DNA of 64,000 nt. It comes from Diploscapter coronatus (lineage: Eukaryota; Nematoda; Chromadorea; Rhabditida; Rhabditidae). Positions within the stretch are counted from its first letter, which is position 1, and each line of letters begins with the position of its first letter. The notes beneath the pieces are model-generated. The model was not told where the DNA came from, did not search any database, and saw only the letters and a list, made by a program, of their open reading frames with translations. Positions 23,401 through 34,920 of the stretch are shown piece by piece. The stretch spans positions 8,943,249-9,007,248 of the forward strand of contig OZ038423.1 in the NCBI GenBank assembly GCA_964036155.1, given 5' to 3'. Made by a program: the position numbers and the translations under genes.

Positions 23401-26400
23401 GAATTTTTCTTCGAAATATTGTTTATCGTGAGTAGATTCTTGTCAAAAACTAGTAACCTTTTGTACTAGAAGAAGAAGAAAGATATGCGATAAAAAAACT
23501 GTCCTTCTTGGCAACTTTGTATTCGCCTATAATTTTCAAGCTAAAGACTATCTTGAAATGTTCAGGCCAAGTAACAACTCGAGCAACTAGTCAACCCCAT
23601 GTGGAGGGTTGGATGATCCACTTCGTTCTCTCAGACCCGGAAAGACGTCTCAAACACTACTGGGTCCTCGCCAACAACGCCATCCACATGTACAACGAGT
23701 ATAACGAAGGTTAGCGCCATTTTTCTTTTACTAAAAGAAATGACCAACGGTTTTCACAGTTCAAAGAAACATTGAATGTTTTGAAATGTGGTTCAGTGAT
23801 TTGAAATTTCGCTTGGGCTAGTTTGTATTTACGCAACCCACATATTTTACCAATGCTGGCATTATCATCTTCGAGGCGTAGAAGGTGATATTAGGGAAAA
23901 ATCACTTTTGCAAAATTCATTCAGTTTTTCACTTAGCGACATTTTTATCTCGAAATTGCATAAGCATTCCGATAAAGTTTTCTTTCAAGATTACTGGAAA
24001 ACGAAAGTGGCAATAGGAGTGTTATAAAAATGTTAACTATGTGTTTTTGAATGATCTATGACATACCGAATCGATTTTTTCCATGCAACCTCTGCTATTC
24101 TCTTTGTAAGATTACTCAAGCGGTTGATTTACGAGATTCTGTTTGATTTTATCCAATTGAGTGTCTGGTAATTGAACTTTAATGTCGTGGGCGAAAATTG
24201 CAGTTTAGTAATTAGGAAAAATGAATCACACAAGAATCGTGCTTTCTCCAGCGAAATGTAACCAAAGCGTGTGACGAAAATCGAGATGATCGCTTTTTAT
24301 TCCAATATGCTGTTTTTGCATAAAGCAGTTTGATGATAATTTCCTCGTCAAATGGCTACGATTTAGGCCTGGGTGTCAACCCGAATAGAGTCTACAAAAT
24401 TCTCCCCCTAGCTGAGATTATCGCCATAACTCAACATAGCGGACCCCCGGTTTTGTCAAGGTAAGAAAATTACAAATTTTTTCTCTTTTGAATTTTAGCC
24501 TATTGAAGTATTCGCCCTACCTTCGTCCTTACCCTTTTGTAGTATTCGTTCGATTTTTTTCTTTTCTTCATACTATTTTTCAAAGAATCAAGCTAATGTT
24601 ACAAAATGATGAGAGCGAATGTAGGCGAATTTCAATAGGCTTTGGATTTTTGAATTGTTCAATTAGTGCTCCTGAGATAGTTTCAGGGAGTTTTCCCTTT
24701 TCATTGCGATTATTTCTTCTAGAAACTTCCGAAAATTTTCGTGAAGTCCATCTTTATAAAGTGGAAATTGATTCGAATTCTTTCATATCAATGTTTTTCT
24801 CTAAAAAGAAAATGCAAATTTTTAGGCACCCACCCCACTGCTTCGAAATTCGAACCACGAATAACACGGTGTATTGCGTCGGTGAAAATCTGAACTACTA
24901 TTCCGGTGAACCCGTCAGGAAAATGCCTAGAAGTCTGAGTTTCCGACCGCCTTCGAATACGCAATTGTGGTTCCAGGTTGCGATTTTCCATTCATTCGTC
25001 TGAGAAAAAGATAGGAGTTTTCAGGCTCTAAAGGAATCCCTTCAGCCGCCTCCTTCAAAGAGTGATCCAGAAAATGCGGAACTAGCGCTGGAATTTGCTA
25101 ATCTTTATCAGGTATATATTTTTAAAGTTCTCAAATTACATGTGGAAAGATGGTAAAGATATAAAAGTTATGTTTACTAGAGTGAAACTTTCCCTTCTTT
25201 TTCGTTGTTTTCAAGAGTCACGCTTCTCGAACTTTCTCTTCAAATTGAACTTTTTTTAGGTTCTAAGCGAAAAGACGCTAGGTTCTGGTCAGTTCGGTAC
25301 GGTTTACAGTGCAATTCAAAGACATACGGGCAAAGAAGTCGCGGTTAAGGTAATTAAATCAAGCATGATAGTTACGGATAATTAAATAATTAATTGACTT
25401 AATTAGGTGATTTCCAAAGAGCGATTCGCTAAGAAAGGAACTGCAGCTGAATCTATGAGAGCTGAGGTTTGTCCTTGAATTTTTATTGATTTTTTTCAAA
25501 TTCGATGTTTAGGTCCTAATTTTGCATAAAATGAGCCACCCTGGCATTGTGAGGCTAGAATTTATGTGCGAAACGAAGGACAAGATATTCGTAGTGATGG
25601 AGAAAATGAACGGTGACATGTTGGAGATGATTTTGAGCCAGGTAAATTTCAATCTTCTGAAAAATGCTGAAGCAATTTCGATGGATTTTAGGTCAATTTT
25701 ACATTAGTGAAAAGCTGCTAAATTGATTAAGATTTTGCATATTTTTCGAGCTCGTTTTTGCCACTTGCAATAACGTAAAGCCACTAGATTTTCCTTACTT
25801 TTGCTTTTGAAGACCTGTTTAGAATGTATTCATTTTTTAAAATTTTTCAGGCATCGGGTCGACTGGATTCTCGAGTCACGAGATTTTTACTTGTACAAAT
25901 TCTCTCCGCGTTGAAATACTTACATGATCAAGTAAAAGCTTTCTTTTTATTTCTCAAGAAAAAATTGAAATTAGGGCATTGCACATTGCGATTTGAAACC
26001 GGAAAACGTTCTGCTTTCTGACATGTCGACGAATTTCCCACAGACAAAAATCTGTGATTTCGGATATGCTAGGTAAATTTGCCTATTAAAAAAAACCATT
26101 TTTAAATTTCAGGTTTATCCCCGAATCACAATTTCGAAAGACGATAGTCGGTACTCCTGCATATTTGCCCCCCGAAGTGCTACAGCGAAGGGGCTATAAT
26201 AAATCCCTAGACATGTGGAGTTGCGGTGTCATCATCTATGTCACGCTATCGGGCACTTTCCCGTTCAACGAAGGAGAAGAGGTCATTCTAGAAACTTATT
26301 GAGAAAAAATACTTTTACCCGAATTTTATGGGGAATGAATGCATTCTTTCGAGAATGGCTACAAAATTACCGACTTTCTATTTTTGTAAACCTCTGATTC

Positions 26401-27118
26401 GTCCATTTTCAGATAGCCGACCAAATCCAAAACGCCGCCTTCATGTTCCCTACCGATCCCTGGTCCGAAGTCGAACCTTTAGCTACTGATTTGATCCAAC
26501 GACTTTTGAAAGTCAATGTGAGATTTTTCCTATTTTCATTATTTCTGAAAGGATTTTTTCTAGATCGAAGAAAGGCTAACGATAGAGCAGTGTCTGGCGC
26601 ATCCCTGGTTGAAGAGCGAGCAACTCTATAGAGATCTCCGAAGTCTGGAGGTTCGATTGAATTTGCCTAGGTATGATTTTTTCGGGAAATGCGTTTTTAT
26701 TATTTCAACACAACATGATGAATTAGTATATCTTGAAGATGATATTTCCAATAGAGAAAATTTAGGATGCTGTAAGAAGAGGTACTTGTTATATTTTTAG
26801 TTTTCTCTAACTCGTCTCTGTTTGAATGAATGTCTTTTCTTTGTTATTACGAAATAGTAGGATTACGATATTTATGCTCAAAAATTAGCATTATCTAACT
26901 TTAACTTAACGTTATTTTCAATTTTCAATCTCAGATCAGGAAACGTATGAAGAAAACAAGCATGATAACGTTTGAATTCCTAAAAACCATAGCGATCCAA
27001 TAGATTACAACATTTATCATTCAAATTTAGCATAAGTTTTAGGTATCTGACAACAGAAGAAGACGATGAGCGGTACGCCCAACTTCTGCAACAGCAGGGT
27101 CTTGTTCCGGTACAATGA
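20413..27118 (+). CDS. dkf-1: Protein kinase D, DKF-1 type
   Basis: Diacylglycerol-responsive Ser/Thr kinase of the PKD family, about 750 residues in 19-20 exons. Order: Ser/Pro-rich start; ubiquitin-like dimerisation region ([11 protein letters not shown] ... VHLFRHDY ... [10 protein letters not shown], residues about 20-110); C1a beginning at the His of [20 protein letters not shown]1b ([19 protein letters not shown] ... VNVHRKC); PH domain ([20 protein letters not shown] ... NTQLWFQ); kinase domain with [39 protein letters not shown] and [11 protein letters not shown]; end GLVPVQ without a PDZ ligand. The activation loop reads [14 protein letters not shown]: the first of the two Ser of vertebrate PKD is Gln and the second Thr, as I recall for C. 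elegans DKF-1 (single loop Thr) and unlike DKF-2. The first coding exon begins exactly at TTTCAG|ATG, so a leader exon is cis- or trans-spliced here; upstream in-frame exons are not excluded. It converges on the COMMD4 gene. Confidence 0.9.
21499..21520 (+). repeat. AAT microsatellite in a kinase-gene intron
   Basis: A run of AATAATAATAATAAT inside the intron between the two C1-domain exons (21471-21598). Confidence 0.7.
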
Positions 27119-27653
27119 AATGTTGAAGCTTCATCCAAGTTTCAATTTCTCGATTTTCTATTCTCGAATAGAAATCGCGTACACCAACTCGTATCTCATT
27201 TTGGCGATTCAAACCGTGGATTGTCATACTGTAACTGTGATTGTGATTGTGGAATCAGATTTGTATGAAAATAGAAATTTTTGAAAAGAACTCTAAAAAT
27301 TCAGTCCAGAAACAAAATCCCGCATATTTTTACCGAGAGAATTTTTAGAATCCTATCTTGATGCCCTAAAACTTGCCTAGTGATCGAGAATTTTCACCTT
27401 ATCCTGCCATTTTGTTCGACTTTGTAAAATATTTATATTAGGTTAGAAAAGTTTTCAATTTCATTTGAAGTTAAGAAATTTCCTTTATTCTGATCTATCT
27501 GATCGAGATTCATCGATGCCACTTCATTTTTCTGTCAAAATCTTGTAAATTAAAAGAAAAATAAGTGAAGAGAATGACGAGGTTATCGATAAATTAACGT
27601 GCTCAGTTAAGCGATTTTACCCGATAAATAAATGATTTGAACAAAATTGATTT
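27119..27653. other. Convergent 3' intergenic region
   Basis: Space between the stops of the kinase (plus) and COMMD4 (minus). Candidate poly(A) signals: AATAAA on the plus strand near 27627, and AATAAA on the minus strand (TTTATT at about 27483-27488). If both are used the two 3' UTRs overlap antisense by about 140 nt. Confidence 0.4.
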
Positions 27654-28484
27654 TCAAAATTTCTCGTTGACTTTCTTACCAATAGCGATCATGTCTAAAA
27701 CGAATCCGAGAAAACATGAATGAAAACGAAAGTAGTACCTTTCTTGAATGAAACAAACTGTTCCGTGCTCATCGTAAGTTTCTTCATCTCGTTTTTCGAC
27801 TTGTATTCCATTAAAACTTGTCCGTCATTTAGTTGCTTCAAAGAAATAATCTCGAAATTTGCCTCTGAAAATTGAATATTCAGCTATTTTGGGAGGAATT
27901 TTTAAAATTACCTTTCGGAATATGATCCATTGCTCGCTTTGTAAGCGCAGGTAAATTACTAGCGTATAATTTCGAAAGCATTTTGCTGTGCTCTAAAATA
28001 CTGGAGACAATTATTGAAATAATTATTCCGTTAATTACCCGGAGGCAGTCCTAATTGAGTTAATTCAGCTTCTAAATCGCCGACTAGACACTGATAACCA
28101 GCCGCTTTGTCGATAATGTAAAATGCCAGAGTTATCGCAAATGATTGGATTTTATCAGCGTCTAAAGTGCTATTTTTCGAGAGATTAGTTTGTATTTTAT
28201 TTCAGAAGACAGATTTTCCCACCAATCGACTCCGTAACGAATTTTGTCAAGTTTTCTCGATTCAATTGATCAGTTAGCAAATAATCAATAGCCACTTGAG
28301 ATAATCCTTTGAATTTCAATGATGTCTGAAAAACTCTCATTTTTTATTTCTCAAAAAAACCAACCAATTTTGAAAACTCCGCGATTTGACCCAGCAACCA
28401 GTCTGGGCAATCCATACCCCCCAGAAATCGGAACTTCTGGAGTTTGTTCATTTATATCCGACCGAATTCGGACTGACTTACCAT
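27654..28484 (-). CDS. COMMD4: COMM domain-containing protein 4
   Basis: Subunit of the COMMD/CCC (Commander) assembly used in endosomal recycling and linked to NF-kB/cullin regulation in animals. About 182 residues in seven exons, human COMMD4 being near 199. The N-terminus [15 protein letters not shown] lines up with the vertebrate COMMD4 start as I remember it, and [18 protein letters not shown] is the conserved helical part; the COMM domain follows ([20 protein letters not shown] ... [10 protein letters not shown]). The best start is an ATG at 28482-28484 sitting directly against a GTAAGT donor, with a 45-nt intron ending CTCCAG: the first exon then contributes only the start codon, giving MKFRFLGG, the expected N-terminus. 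An in-frame ATG at 28451 inside that intron would give MNKLQKFRF and is the alternative. Other introns are 39-53 nt. Start codons of this gene and TMEM53 are 216 bp apart and divergent. Confidence 0.9.
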
Positions 28485-28700
28485 ATTACTGAGTTACTGT
28501 CGCGAGAAAAATAATGAAATGTTTGAAAAAGTCGAAAATTCAAAGTGAATGAAACAAATAGGTATGAAGCTGTATTCCATTTATGCGTCGTTCTTTTATT
28601 CCGCGTAGTGCGCAACTCTTTTCCGTAATTTTCCGGATTTGTCGTTATTTTCCTCCGTCAATTATTTTGTAGCCTGAAATTGTTGACGACCATCAGGAGA
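28485..28700. promoter_or_regulatory. Probable bidirectional promoter COMMD4 / TMEM53
   Basis: Only 216 bp separate the two divergent start codons, so both promoters and 5' UTRs must lie here. No TATA box was seen; GC-richer spots (GCGTCGTTC, CCGCGTAGTGCGC) occur near 28585-28610, in keeping with TATA-less housekeeping genes. Confidence 0.5.
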
Positions 28701-31084
28701 ATGACCCTTCGGCGTATCCCAGTCGGCATTCCATCTCTCCTCCTCACTACTATTCCTCAACGAACGACTCCATTTCCCTTCCGACCTCACGAACTCGCAC
28801 AGGCAAAACGAGCATTCTTCACACGAATCGTCCACGAACCACTACTCAAACAGAGCAATCCGGAGGCGATCAAAGGTAACACAAGAAGAAAACGGTCTGG
28901 AAGACTTGTAGAATTCTTGGAGTGGGATTCAGATGTGCAACTAAAAACCCGAGCCCGCGGGTCGGCTGCGAGTTTCAAATTAAAAAAAAAAAGTTGAAAG
29001 TCTTGTGGGGTTTGAACATTTTGAATGATGAGGAAGGATTTTTTTATTTTTTTTTCAGTAGAAATGCGAAATATTTGCCTTTTACAACTTGAGGAATTTT
29101 GAAAAAATAGTTAAATTCGACTAGAATTAGGAAATTCGGATAACTTTCAAAAAAAAATCTGACAAAGTTTCTGAAAATGCTCGCTTTTTCCAGCACTGAC
29201 TCAACCTGACGGCTCTGTGAAGCTGCCGGACTCCGAGGAGAAGAAGCCAGTGATTCTGCTGCTTGGGTGGGCCGGGGCTGACGAGAAACATCTCTGGAAA
29301 TACGCCAGTTTCTACAATGAAGCAGGGTTAGGACAGGCTAATTTTGTGCCTTTTGGAATTCGACGATGGAAAATTCATTCTGTTCGTCCACTGCCTATTT
29401 TTGAAAATGCAACCTGTGTTATTCTTTCTCATTACTTTCCTCTCGAAATACGTGAACTTTCCAAATTGGCGGTGGATCAATTTTTCAACAATCTCGTAAA
29501 AATCCATTTTTTGCAAATGCGCAAATTAGCTTACATTCTGAGTGACGAGTAAAACTCGAAGAGAGTCGAATTTTTTCTCCCTTCGACTGATGAGATGGAG
29601 ACGGTTTCCCCCAACCATGTTAATTTCTACTTCAGGTACCGCGTCTGTCTGATCAACCCCTCCTGCTACCATCCACGCATCCCGAATTCTCGTGTCGGCT
29701 TCTACATGTCACCTCTCTTCCAGGCAGTCAAGGCCAAGCCGGGAGACTTCACGAGCTACGCCAAATGGTGGGTGGTTATACATTCTTAGATGAGTTAACT
29801 GAACATTGACAGCATTTGGAGAAGTAGTGCTACACAGCTAGAAACTACTCAGGAAAGTTCATATTTCGCACGTTTATTCTCGAAGAAAGTAAAAAAAAAA
29901 ACCAATTCAGTCCGATAATCGTGCACCTGTTCTCGATGAACGGAGTCCGCTGTCTCGTCTCGTTCTGGCAGTGGACCGAGGCTGAACAGAAGGCACATCT
30001 CAGGAATCGAATAAAAGGAATTATCTTTGACAGGTTCGAGAAAAAAACGCTATTCTCTTATGGATGAAAGGTAGAAAGTCTGATAAAAATTTTCAGGTCA
30101 ATAATTTTGAGAAGACATCCGGTTGGATTTTGTTCAAATGATAAAAGGAAAAAACTCGAGATGATGAACGATATTTGCAGCGCCCCAACGATTCCCCGAG
30201 GCAGCCAGGAAGCAAAGGCCGTTGTGATGTCGACGCCCAAAGTGGAAGGTCCTCTGCAGAGCCGGATAAGTGACGAGACGCGAACCGCTTTCCTGCACCA
30301 TTTCTTCAATTTCAGAAATGGAATTGTGAGTTGATCATTTTTAAAGGGAACAAATTTTCTATTCGAGAATAAGTTTGGATTTTATGAGTTTTGTATTTGA
30401 TTTTGAAAAATTTTCCAAAATTTCAAACAAAAAACTGATTTCTAGATGCACACCTTTGGCAACCTGTTCCCGAAGACTCGGTCCTTAAACACTCTGTACT
30501 ACTATCTGCGAGACAACATGCAGCTGCCCAGCAAACAACTCTATATCTACTCCACAATCGATAACATGATCAGGGAAAAGTAAGCAGCATCTCGAAAATT
30601 CACTTTCATGAATTGTACAGTCTACAAATATACAAAATGAGCACCTTCTTACCAAACGACACTTCCTTTTACTTTGTCCTTTATCTGTTTTAGGGAGAAA
30701 GTACTTTCAGCCTTGAAAATTTGGATTTTGGAAATTTCAGGTACGTGATCCGGTTCATCGAGCATCAGCAATCGCTTAAAAAGAATGTCACCGTTCTGAG
30801 ATATGAGGTGGGGATTTTCCGATCCTATAAAAATGCCTTCCGCTCACAAATGAGCAATTTTATTGATGTATCGAAAAGTTCTATAAATGTTCAAAGAAGC
30901 ATTATATTTTGACCAATTTTATACACTTTTGATAATCGGATTTAAAATATGGAATGTAAAAAATGAAATGAAAACTGAAAAATTGCAGGACTCCCCGCAC
31001 GTGGCGCATTTCCGGACGGATCCGAAGAAGTACCGAGCGGCCTGTCTCGAACACGTTCATAAGATCGAACAGGTCGAAACATGA
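28701..31084 (+). CDS. TMEM53/DUF829 family alpha/beta-hydrolase-like protein
   Basis: About 334 residues in eight exons. Family: TMEM53 (NET4), an inner-nuclear-membrane/ER protein with an alpha/beta-hydrolase-like fold. Seen here: strand and oxyanion region [35 protein letters not shown]; candidate nucleophile elbow [11 protein letters not shown] (Ser in F-S-M-N-G); GIIFDSAPT; candidate acid IYSTIDNMI; candidate His [15 protein letters not shown] near the end. All three catalytic-type positions are present, so hydrolase activity is possible but unproven. The first exon ([19 protein letters not shown] then QRTTPF) is rich in Arg and hydroxyl residues with no acidic residue in the first 30, like a mitochondrial presequence, and makes the protein longer than human TMEM53 (about 277). 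The start is the first ATG; TTG codons upstream are in frame but ordinary initiation there is unlikely. AATAAA lies 26 nt after the stop. Confidence 0.85.
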
Positions 31085-31109
31085 GTGATGAGGGGCGTGA
31101 CTAAATTCG

Positions 31110-31115
31110 AATAAA
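31110..31115 (+). terminator. Polyadenylation signal of the TMEM53-like gene
   Basis: AATAAA, 26 nt past the TGA at 31082-31084, a compact nematode 3' UTR. Confidence 0.65.
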
Positions 31116-34100
31116 GGTAAATTTCTGAGAAAACAATTGCCGAGTGGTTTTATTGATAGAAAAGTTGCTTTAACGATAAATATTGCCATTTTATTGTCGT
31201 CATGAGAAAACTTAACGGATGACAATGGTAAAAATGGCAGTACTTGCTGTCGAATCTTGATTTTAATTCATCTACTAATTGAATTTTTCCACTTCTCAAA
31301 ATTTACTGACAAATTTATACCAGGAAATCGACAATCCTCTGATATTATTCTAAATGTCATATGCTCTTAAATTACAACGATAATTAACGACTACTTAACC
31401 TACTTAATTGGCTCCAATTGCCCTATCATTAGACTAGTCTACGATTTAGTGTAGTGGATAAGAGTTATTCGAATAGTTAGTTAAGCCTAGCTGAATATTT
31501 TGTGATCGAACGATTTATTTTGTTGAAATCGACTTTTCTTCATATTGAGAAATGGGTTTTATATCGATGACCATAATTGAGAAAATCTTGAAGGTGAATC
31601 TGAAAAAATACAGGAGAATATCGTCTTTTGAAAAATTTAAAGGAGTCTTTCAAAGCTCTATGCAGCTAATTTAGAGAGTGAGAAAAAGAAGGATAAGACG
31701 TAAAGAATAAAGCTACGTCAAGCTTTTCATATTGTACTCCTTTTTTCATCTTCGTGTTTCTTTCAAAAGACGATAAATTCTGCATACTTCCATTATTTCG
31801 CGGGTCTTTAAACTTTGAACGCAAAGAAATGTGTCTTCTGAGAAATAAATATGCTTTTAGAACATCCAAAAGAAGAATACTGTAGTTTTTCGTAGTGATA
31901 GATGAGCATGTAATTGCTAGTTGCTAAAATCATGAAATGCCTTTACTTAACAATTGGATTGAAACGCTATTAATGCGTAACCCTTTTCAGAATGACAAGG
32001 TGGGTCGAAGTCAGTATAAGGTGGATTACGGTATTTTCAATGATGGATATTCCGAGGGTTCGAGAATTTAGGTAAAATATGTTCGAAATTGAGATTTGGT
32101 TTTTCCCTTATATTCTGAAATAGGTTGAAAGACTGGAATTTCAACACATCTCTCTTTTCCTTACAGCTTGTCGAACTTCATTGAATTTCATGATCACTGT
32201 AGTTCATACAGTCAAATTTCATATGTTCATCTTTTACGGAATCTAAAAATAAGAACAGTCTATGGAATTTCCTCAGTAGCTCTTGCTCTTTCTGAACGAT
32301 CAAGCCCCTCCCCTCTGTTTCTTTTCCCCCTCTTTTCTCTCCGCTCTCTTCCTTTTTCTCCAGCTGACCACTGCTCCGCCCCCTTTGTGTGCTCTTCTCA
32401 TTTGGATGATAGCCCGGAGCACTATTCGAGTAATTCTACCGTTTTGGATTTGTTTATCATTTTTATCGTTTATCGTTTTTGGCTTTACTGATAAGAAGAG
32501 TAGTTTTACTAAAATTACTTGCACAGGTGAAATTTTTAGTCGGAAATTGGAAAATTCGCTATTCTTCTGTGTTAGTGGCTACTTTAGTGAGATATTTCAT
32601 AAGTTGAAAGAAGAACTCAGCAATTTCTATTCAAGTTTCCTATTTTTCTCTTAATTTCTGAAAATTCCTGCAAAATTTCCAAAATTTGGGCCGCCTTACC
32701 AAATTTAGAAAAGCTCGTTCCATTTCTCCGAATAGCCTCTCCTCTCGTAATTTCTACAACCTCGTTATGCTAATGGCCTTTTCTGTTTTTGACTTGTTCT
32801 CAAATTCGAACGAGCCACATTTCGTATTTCGAATGCAGAGTTTTTGCTGGTCGACTTTTGCATTTTCTTCTTTTTTGTTCATCTCCTCTCATTTTCACCC
32901 ATCTTTTGCAATTTAGCATATTCTCCAGAATTTCTCCCTATGTTCGAATATCCTTCGTGTAAGACCTTTCCACTCCATTTAACGCCTATGTGTTTTGGGT
33001 GTTTTTTTTTCCGCAATGCGTCTTTGCGCGGCCTTCGGATTTTCCGATTCCCTTTGCCCACCCCCAAACGATCTCCGGAAGGATGCAAAGGATAGGAGGA
33101 GAATAAGGCCTGAAGGTGATTTTGTGAAGAAAAAACAAGCACAGTATTCAAACGGCTTGCATCCGCGTGTCATAATCCACGAGCAGGGTTTTTTTTTTTA
33201 AGAACTCGATTTTATGGAAGAGAAGGTCATAGGTTGATTTTTGATGAATGTTTGGGTTTGAAACATTTTAATTTGTAGAGAAACTTTCTTCCTGAATACG
33301 CCATTATGTCGAGTTATATTCTCACAATTGACTGGATTTTCCGACTCAGATACAGTTCTCGAATTAGTTCCGAATTTGTCTAAATCGATTTCGAACTTTC
33401 ACAAACCAGTCAGACCGATCCTCGATTGCATTTCTACAAGGAGAAATCTCTTTTCCTCCTCTAAACTAGAGAAACCTTTGCTACAAGAATGTACTCATTA
33501 GAGTTAACCTTCCATAAAAGGATTTCGCCAAGTTGGCGCCAGGATTTTTCTTTTAAATTAGATATCTGGCGGTTTTAGACTAATACTCTTCAACATTGAA
33601 CGAGATTTAAAAAAAAAATTATCTCACAACATTTACTTTCTCTCCAATGCATATTTTTGAGAATATCATAAATCTGACGTCCAAAGTTTCTTGAATTTTA
33701 TTTCCGACGTTTTGCCTTCTTATTCTTTATTGTTGAACAAGAAATTAGTCTTGAATAGCTCATTTATTGTGAGTATGAGTGGAATTAGCATTTCTTCTAA
33801 TTTAACGTGCAAAAGATGTTAAAGATACTCCTTTTCTGACATTTTCTGCCTCTTTGCGTCTCTCGCACTCTGCTCTTATCTCTCGCCCTCTCTATGGCTA
33901 TCCACTCTCCAGTCGGCTTCATCTAATTGCCTCAGGACATGACTCTTTGGCTCACTCCTCCTATCTCTGACTTCTTTTCCTCCCTCTCATTTCGCAGTGA
34001 TATTTGCAACATTTCAAATTCACCTTCAAATGACCACATTAGTACTGCACAGGAATGCGAAAGAGATACATTTGCATATTCCTGGATTCATGATTTGAAG

Positions 34101-34820
34101 ATATATTTTGTATTTTTTTTATAAAGAATTTAGATTTACCTTTGGATTGAGGTTTTTATTCAGCATTTTTAGAGATTTCTATAAAAATGCTCATTTTTTA
34201 TTCTTGGATTCGAGTTTTCAAAAATTCCCACAGATAGACTTTGTTTACAAACCTTGAGTAAGTAATTCCTCCCTTCGCTAATGAAACTGCTTGTTTCCTT
34301 CATACTCACAGCGTGTGACGATGCGATTTTGCATACTCCAAGAGAGGCGAAATAATCTTATAAAGAGTCAGTCAGTGAGAGGGAATTCTTGAAGGATAAA
34401 GAGTATCCCTTCTCTGCTTCTCTGACTCTCCACTATCCCAGCGAAATATCCAACCTCTGATTTCTCGGATAGAAAATAGCCACCGGGCAGCTTGAAATAG
34501 TTAGCCTACAAACTCAATATCTCTGAATTATGCCAGACAACTTTCTTTCTGTATTCTAATGCATTGAAGAGAGGTTTATGAATTTTTCACTTGAAAAAGC
34601 GTAACTCCGTAACTTCATCAAAGTAATAGATGTCTTTTCTTTCTTTCCTGAGCCAGAGGCGTATCCTTTTCATTTTCATGTATGGATTCTCACCTACAAG
34701 CAAATCTTCTTTATTCTTTGTTTGCTACTATTTTAGCACCTCGAAGATCGGAATTTCTTTGATCTTTTACAGTATTATTTACATTTTCTAGAAATTTATT
34801 TTAATTTTCGATTTTTCAGA
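31116..34820. other. Intergenic region upstream of the cadherin gene
   Basis: No gene supported. Pyrimidine-rich stretches (about 32290-32400, 32840-33100, 33840-33960) create open frames without domains. As the 5' region of a neuronal-type cadherin this 3.7 kb should contain its promoter, but no clear motif cluster was identified. Confidence 0.45.
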
Positions 34821-34920
34821 CCGGGTCTCGGCATTTTCCTACTGGAATCAGCATTAGAATCGTTAGATGATCACCATTTCCTCCCGGTGATTCGATCGAT
34901 TTCAAGCCGAGACGGCAAAA
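34821..34920 (+). other. hmr-1: 5' UTR exon boundary / possible trans-splice acceptor of the cadherin gene
   Basis: A GATTTTTCAG acceptor ends at about 34819-34820, 100 nt before the ATG, and the intervening sequence is GC-richer (ACCGGGTCTCGGC ... GAGACGGCAAAA). Either an upstream non-coding exon or a spliced leader is joined here. Confidence 0.45.
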
